In this document: one piece after another, positions 61,701 to 64,000 of the stretch
How the letters are laid out: each line of letters starts with the position of its first letter
How positions within the stretch are numbered: position 1 is the stretch's first letter
NCBI RefSeq assembly: GCF_043290135.1
Contig: NC_134709.1
Span: 70,732,456-70,796,455 of the forward strand
Direction: 5' to 3'
DNA: 64,000 bases
Source of the DNA: Rhipicephalus microplus
Lineage: Eukaryota > Arthropoda > Arachnida > Ixodida > Ixodidae
The notes under the pieces: generated by a model
Databases searched by the model: none
Seen by the model: the letters and a program-made list of their open reading frames with translations, nothing else
What the model was told of the DNA's origin: nothing
Position numbers and translations under genes: made by a program

Positions 61701-64000
61701 GTATTCCGTGTTTTGAAATTTTTCACACAGCCCTGAAGCTTCCCCAGTGAAATACACTCTGGAGGTTTTGCCTACAGAACTGAAAAAAGCTGCTTTATTT
61801 GTAAGGTTTTTATTTATTACCAGCAGGTAGCTGGTTTCCTACGTGTTGTTTAGACATAGACTTTATTACGTTGATTTGACTAAGTTAGTGGTATAAATAT
61901 GTTTTCAACATCGCCTAGCTACTTTTTAGTTAAACGAGAACCGGAAGAAGCAATAAATAAAAGCACCTTTTTAGCGGAAATGAGAAAAAAATAGCGGGTA
62001 AGGTGTTAAAAGCCTTCAAGACTTAAGTAACAGTTTCGCATGATCTTGAAAGAGCTCTGTGGCTTCGAGCAAACCTGTGGTGAAGATAAAATTGCGATAA
62101 AATGCGCTTTCGGGTTGGTTATGCTTACCACAAGTTTCTAGGGCACCATGCTTCCAAGTTTTAGATCGGCGTATTCATTTCAGATGTCTACTCATGACAT
62201 GTTGCACATTTGATATCACTAGCTCACGGATCCTTGATGTGGACTAGCGAAAATGGATAATAAGAGTGTGCCGGCAATCCTGTCATATAAAACAGTAGTC
62301 GATGCAGGAGATCTCAAGTACATGTGTAGTATGCCGTTATGTCTTGCGCTATTTGGAGCCTCAGTGGTCACGTACAGAAGCTTAGTGATCAAGGACGCCA
62401 TTGATCACTAATTTAATATTGATGATTTAATATTGATGATGCTGGAGACAGTCGTTGGCCTCTCCCTTTATTATGCGCCGCCAGCTTTCTGTAATTTATT
62501 AATAATGACATTCGACGATTGTCCATGGTTCTTTTGAGTGGTGCGCAACTATTCTGTCCGGTTATTTTTCTCCTAAACAGTGAATATGAATAGTTTCTTT
62601 TTGGCGTATAGCAATATTCAATTACCAAAGATGCAAAACCAAGAAAGGCAACACGCCCTGTCAAAGAACACGCACAGAGTGCTCATTCCACCATGGGGCA
62701 TACCGTTTTGCCCTAGTTTGGATGAAATCCAGCAGATTCTGAATGTCTATTTGTTTTCTTGAATAAAATGCAACATAAGCATCAGCAAAAAGTTGCCTTA
62801 GTTTCAGGTATAGGATAGGCTAGCTAGTTTGGCAAAGCAGCATAAAGTAGGACTGTGAAGTGCCAGCTCAAACCATACACAGTTTTGCTTTATATGCAAT
62901 AGTGTACAATGCTAAACACGAATAATCACTTTCAAATTTAACTGAGATCGTACGGAATAGACAGTTTCAATAATATATCAATCGCAACAGTGACTTTAAA
63001 CAGTGACATTATTGGCCTCTCACTGTTGTGACATGATTGAAAATGGCAGAACGCAAAAATATTACAAATGTAAATCTAACCGAAGCCTTTATTCGATATT
63101 GATATTCATGGACATAGTAAGGTACGAAGCTAGCTAGGTGCCGTATTTTGTGCACCACATATGAGAGCGAAGATACAGTGGTAACAGAAACATAAAGCGC
63201 AAAAAACATGTAATCCAGTACTGCAACTGCGTTTGCGAAGAAAATAAAAGTAAATACGTATGACCAAGAAAAGTCTTACGAAACTAATTGCCACGGTGAC
63301 TTCACATTTTTATATAATGCGAATGGTATGGCTGTGCGAGCACAATCTTTCTTACTACTAGCAAAGTCTGCTTTCAAGTGGCCTAAAGAGTCATTGCTCA
63401 TACATGATAAAAAATGGAAAACGTATGCGTCCTTCATAAAAAAAAAACTTATCGCATGTGATAAAATTATTTCAAGAAAGACTGCAAATTGAATGAAGAA
63501 AATAATTTTTTTTATTTTCTCTATTGATGGCTACTTTTTTATTCGTGCATTACACAGTTTTATTACTGAATTTACGAAGTGCAATATGATCAAATGCAAT
63601 CACAGCCATGAACAGCAAAGTTCCAAATTCTTGTTTTCTTTAAAACATTGCAGTAGTGACAAAACGGGCAAAGAGCTGTCAAATAGAACTGGAAATACAT
63701 TTTTTTCCTGTAGACAAAATGTTCAATGTTTTAATTCCAACACAAGAACTAATTCTTTGGTTTCAATTTCTATATAAACACGGTTCTCGGTGGGAGCACC
63801 ACGGGGTATAAGTTCCGTCTCAACGTGAACCAAAAAAAAAATTTTTTTATAAGTGGTCAGGTTTTCACATGCTATCTAGAATCCTCATGAACCCAAATAT
63901 TTTTTATTTCATAATACATCTTCGCAGAAAAAGTATTCATTACTCAGATACGCATATATGCATGTATAAAAAATGTGGACGGGAATTCTAGAGGCGTGTA
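61701..64000. other. No recognisable gene; AT-rich intergenic sequence
   Basis: Frames below 100 residues, no domains and no repeat pairs. Poly-A or poly-T runs lie near 63439, 63506 and 63830. Confidence 0.45.

Overview
This window is eukaryotic and almost certainly from a hard tick (Ixodidae, probably Metastriata). The main evidence is several copies of a tRNA-derived SINE that matches the tick Ruka family as I know it (Pol III A and B boxes plus a characteristic tail), together with many nested, partly decayed LINEs, a young Ty3/Gypsy element, MITEs and pyrimidine-rich LINE 3' ends. I found no operons, Shine-Dalgarno sites or other bacterial organisation. I could not identify an intact host protein-coding gene, rRNA or canonical tRNA gene, so the window reads as transposon-rich intergenic or intronic DNA.

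Layout. 1-4264: CR1/L2-type LINE (intact ORF1, broken ORF2, pentanucleotide tail). 4265-15957: mostly unique sequence with a tRNA-Gly-like SINE head (5991), a retroelement ORF1 relic (7384-8705), a perfect GTGTTCCG hairpin (9480), a tandem repeat of about 145 bp (9765-10345) and three fragments of LINE 3' ends. 15964-16160: a (TA)n tract joined to a Penelope-like terminal fragment that holds a plausible hammerhead ribozyme on the minus strand. 16529-17800: decayed Gypsy pol, followed by twin hairpins (17993-18076).

19640-32112 is the structural centrepiece. A plus-strand I-type LINE (B; ORF1 and ORF2 with endonuclease, reverse transcriptase and RNase H) is interrupted twice. A Helitron/Helentron-like non-autonomous element carrying an Arg-rich repeat ORF sits at about 20155-20987. 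A complete minus-strand LINE (A) occupies 21617-27460 and is flanked by a perfect 13-bp target-site duplication. In both LINEs ORF1 and ORF2 overlap by exactly 8 nt in an ATGNNTAA arrangement. Next to B lie a 252-bp MITE with 55-bp inverted repeats, a second Helentron-like derivative in which the repeat ORF abuts a GDFN/SDHK endonuclease, and a 153-bp MITE (34062).

38490-41701: an RTE-type LINE that contains a 5'-truncated copy of its own family (12-bp target duplication) and a short foreign LINE tail. Two head-to-head Ruka copies follow. 42241-49599 is mostly unrecognised. 49600-54700: an apparently autonomous Ty3/Gypsy retrotransposon on the minus strand, with identical 137-bp LTRs, a 4-bp target duplication, intact gag and intact pol. 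54701-64000: a LINE 3' end, a CpG-rich block, a decayed THAP zinc-finger relic (57564-57716), two TCCG-type minisatellites, two Ruka copies (one full length with target duplication) and AT-rich unique sequence.

The coding capacity seen here is that of mobile elements. The Gypsy element is the only one that looks able to move now. LINE A and LINE B are young but carry a few disabling lesions. Insertion order can be read from the nesting: B came before both A and the Helentron-like insertion, and the RTE host came before its two passengers.
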